Below are positions 30,651-31,310 of a DNA stretch of 31,310 bases, in pieces. The position numbers and the translations under genes are program-made. The notes under the pieces are model-generated. The model was not told the origin of the DNA, did no database searches, and saw only the letters and a program-made list of their open reading frames with translations. The DNA comes from Rhodospirillaceae bacterium UBA6219 (GTDB lineage Bacteria > Pseudomonadota > Alphaproteobacteria > Rhodospirillales > Magnetospirillaceae). The stretch spans positions 1-31,310 of the forward strand of contig DISD01000043.1 in assembly GCA_002435715.1 (NCBI GenBank). The letters are read 5' to 3'. The first letter of the stretch is position 1; the number at the start of each line of letters is the position of its first letter.

Positions 30651-30714
30651 GGGTCACAGTGACCAGGGATGGTTGAAGGCCCTCCGGGTCATACTGACCC
30701 GGGACGGTTGAAGG
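30651..30714 (+). repeat. Two 29-bp direct repeats each with a GGTCAnnnTGACC palindrome
   Basis: 30651-30679 and 30686-30714 match at 25 of 29 positions and are offset by 35 bp. Each contains GGTCA-3 nt-TGACC followed by (A/C)GGGA(T/C)GGTTGAAGG. They lie directly before ATG 30724, suggesting tandem operators or a dispersed repeat unit. Confidence 0.7.
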
Positions 30715-30723
30715 AAGGAAGCG

Positions 30724-31041
30724 ATGGCGGGACCGGTGGTGAATTTCGCGGCCGAGAACATGGTTCGGCGCACGCCGGACCATGTCGTCGACATGGACCC
30801 GGCCGACCTTGATTATATCCGCACCAGCCTGGCCGCCATCGACCAGGCGTTCGCGATCCCCGCGTCTCCCGACATTCCGCTGCATTTGGTCCCGGCCCGC
30901 GCGCTGATGCGCCGGCTGGTCGACCTGCGCACCAGCCTGAAGCCACTGACCCAGGAACAAGGAGTGATCCTGGGCCGGCTGGCCGGCGCCATCCTGCGTC
31001 TGGACACGGCGGTAGCCTTCGACAAGGCGTTACGGAAATAA
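30724..31041 (+). CDS. Hypothetical protein (105 aa)
   Basis: A soluble, mostly helical protein starting at ATG 30724, with GGAAGGAAG just upstream as ribosome binding site. Features: an acidic DMDPADLDYIRTSL segment and a helical C-terminus ending VAFDKALRK. No catalytic motif, signal peptide or membrane segment is visible. The tandem GGTCAnnnTGACC repeats in front suggest regulated expression. The family is not recognised. Confidence 0.65.
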   Translation: MAGPVVNFAAENMVRRTPDHVVDMDPADLDYIRTSLAAIDQAFAIPASPDIPLHLVPARALMRRLVDLRTSLKPLTQEQGVILGRLAGAILRLDTAVAFDKALRK

Positions 31042-31047
31042 GCAAAG

Positions 31048-31074
31048 AAAAAGGGCGCGGCTTTCGCCGCGCCC
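31048..31074 (-). terminator. Terminator of the ammonium transporter gene
   Basis: Stem GGGCGCGGC / GCCGCGCCC (31053-31061 with 31066-31074) with a TTTC loop, followed on the minus strand by TTTTTC. It lies 26 bp after the transporter stop and could also serve the convergent 105-aa gene. Confidence 0.85.
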
Positions 31075-31099
31075 CAAGTGTTGTGGTGAAAACCGCGTC

Positions 31100-31310
31100 T
31101 TAGTGGATGGATTCGCCGTGCAGCGACATGTCCAGACCTTCACGTTCCTCGTCGGGGGTGACGCGCAGGCCGATGACCAGGTCGATGACCTTCAACAGGA
31201 TGAAGGACGCGATGGCCGAGTAGACGATGGTGGCGACGATGCCGTAGAGCTGGGTCAGAACCTGACCGCCATTGCCTTCCAGCAGACCGGCGGTGCCGCC
31301 GATGCCTTCC
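31100..31310 (-). CDS. amtB: Ammonium transporter, C-terminal part
   Basis: Only the last 70 codons are in the window; the 5' end is beyond the right edge. The visible part has the last membrane helix (YGIVATIVYSAIASFILLKV) and the cytoplasmic tail IGLRVTPDEEREGLDMSLHGESIH, which is the conserved Amt C-terminus that contacts PII (GlnK) proteins. The role is ammonium uptake across the inner membrane. Confidence 0.95.
   Translation of the reverse strand, partial: EGIGGTAGLLEGNGGQVLTQLYGIVATIVYSAIASFILLKVIDLVIGLRVTPDEEREGLDMSLHGESIH

Overview
The window is most like a Rhodospirillales-type alphaproteobacterium, with Magnetospirillum and relatives as the closest guess. The evidence is high-GC chromosomal coding and a run of minus-strand housekeeping genes in a familiar alphaproteobacterial order (hisG, hisD, UPF0262, phosphotyrosine phosphatase, infA, maf, short RNase E/G, yacG). 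The genus is inferred from gene order and composition only.

Layout. (1) 1-1400: the end of a phage tail-like region, with a glycine-rich protein cut by the window edge and a small partner, closed by a terminator, followed by the old terminator of tRNA-Phe. (2) 1421-19398: an integrated, plasmid-like mobile element of about 17.9 kb. It is bounded by a perfect 53-bp direct repeat of the tRNA-Phe 3' end, and the intact tRNA-Phe lies at the right junction. (3) 19424-31310: chromosome, with the tRNA promoter, azlD/azlC, the housekeeping run, an SGNH hydrolase, a small exported protein divergent from an OmpR/EnvZ-type two-component system, three unknown small proteins, and the 3' end of an ammonium transporter gene.

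Inside the element, the backbone is GC-rich. It holds a tyrosine integrase, a PIN-type toxin-antitoxin pair, a serine recombinase, two coiled-coil proteins, a VirD4/HerA-like ATPase with a replication-relaxation protein (mobilisation), an HTH/coiled-coil plasmid protein, and a Rep_3-like initiator behind about five 21-bp iterons and an operator-like inverted repeat. Five copies of TGTTACCT lie just inside the two ends and look like integrase arm sites. The cargo is AT-richer: a 774-aa membrane protein whose C-terminal half is a UbiA prenyltransferase, paired with a DedA-like membrane protein; a 59-aa membrane peptide; a translationally coupled pair of an Fe(II)/2-oxoglutarate dioxygenase and a HEPN-like zinc-ribbon protein; an AlpA regulator; and a DUF3644 protein that also carries an R-x4-H motif.

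Three observations stand out. The dioxygenase/HEPN-zinc-ribbon operon, lying close to the DUF3644 gene, looks like an undescribed defence-type module. Three separate backbone genes (serine recombinase, HTH protein, Rep) each contain exactly one in-frame TGA with conserved sequence continuing in the same frame on both sides. The UbiA-fusion plus DedA-like pair is an unusual lipid-type cargo for a mobile element.
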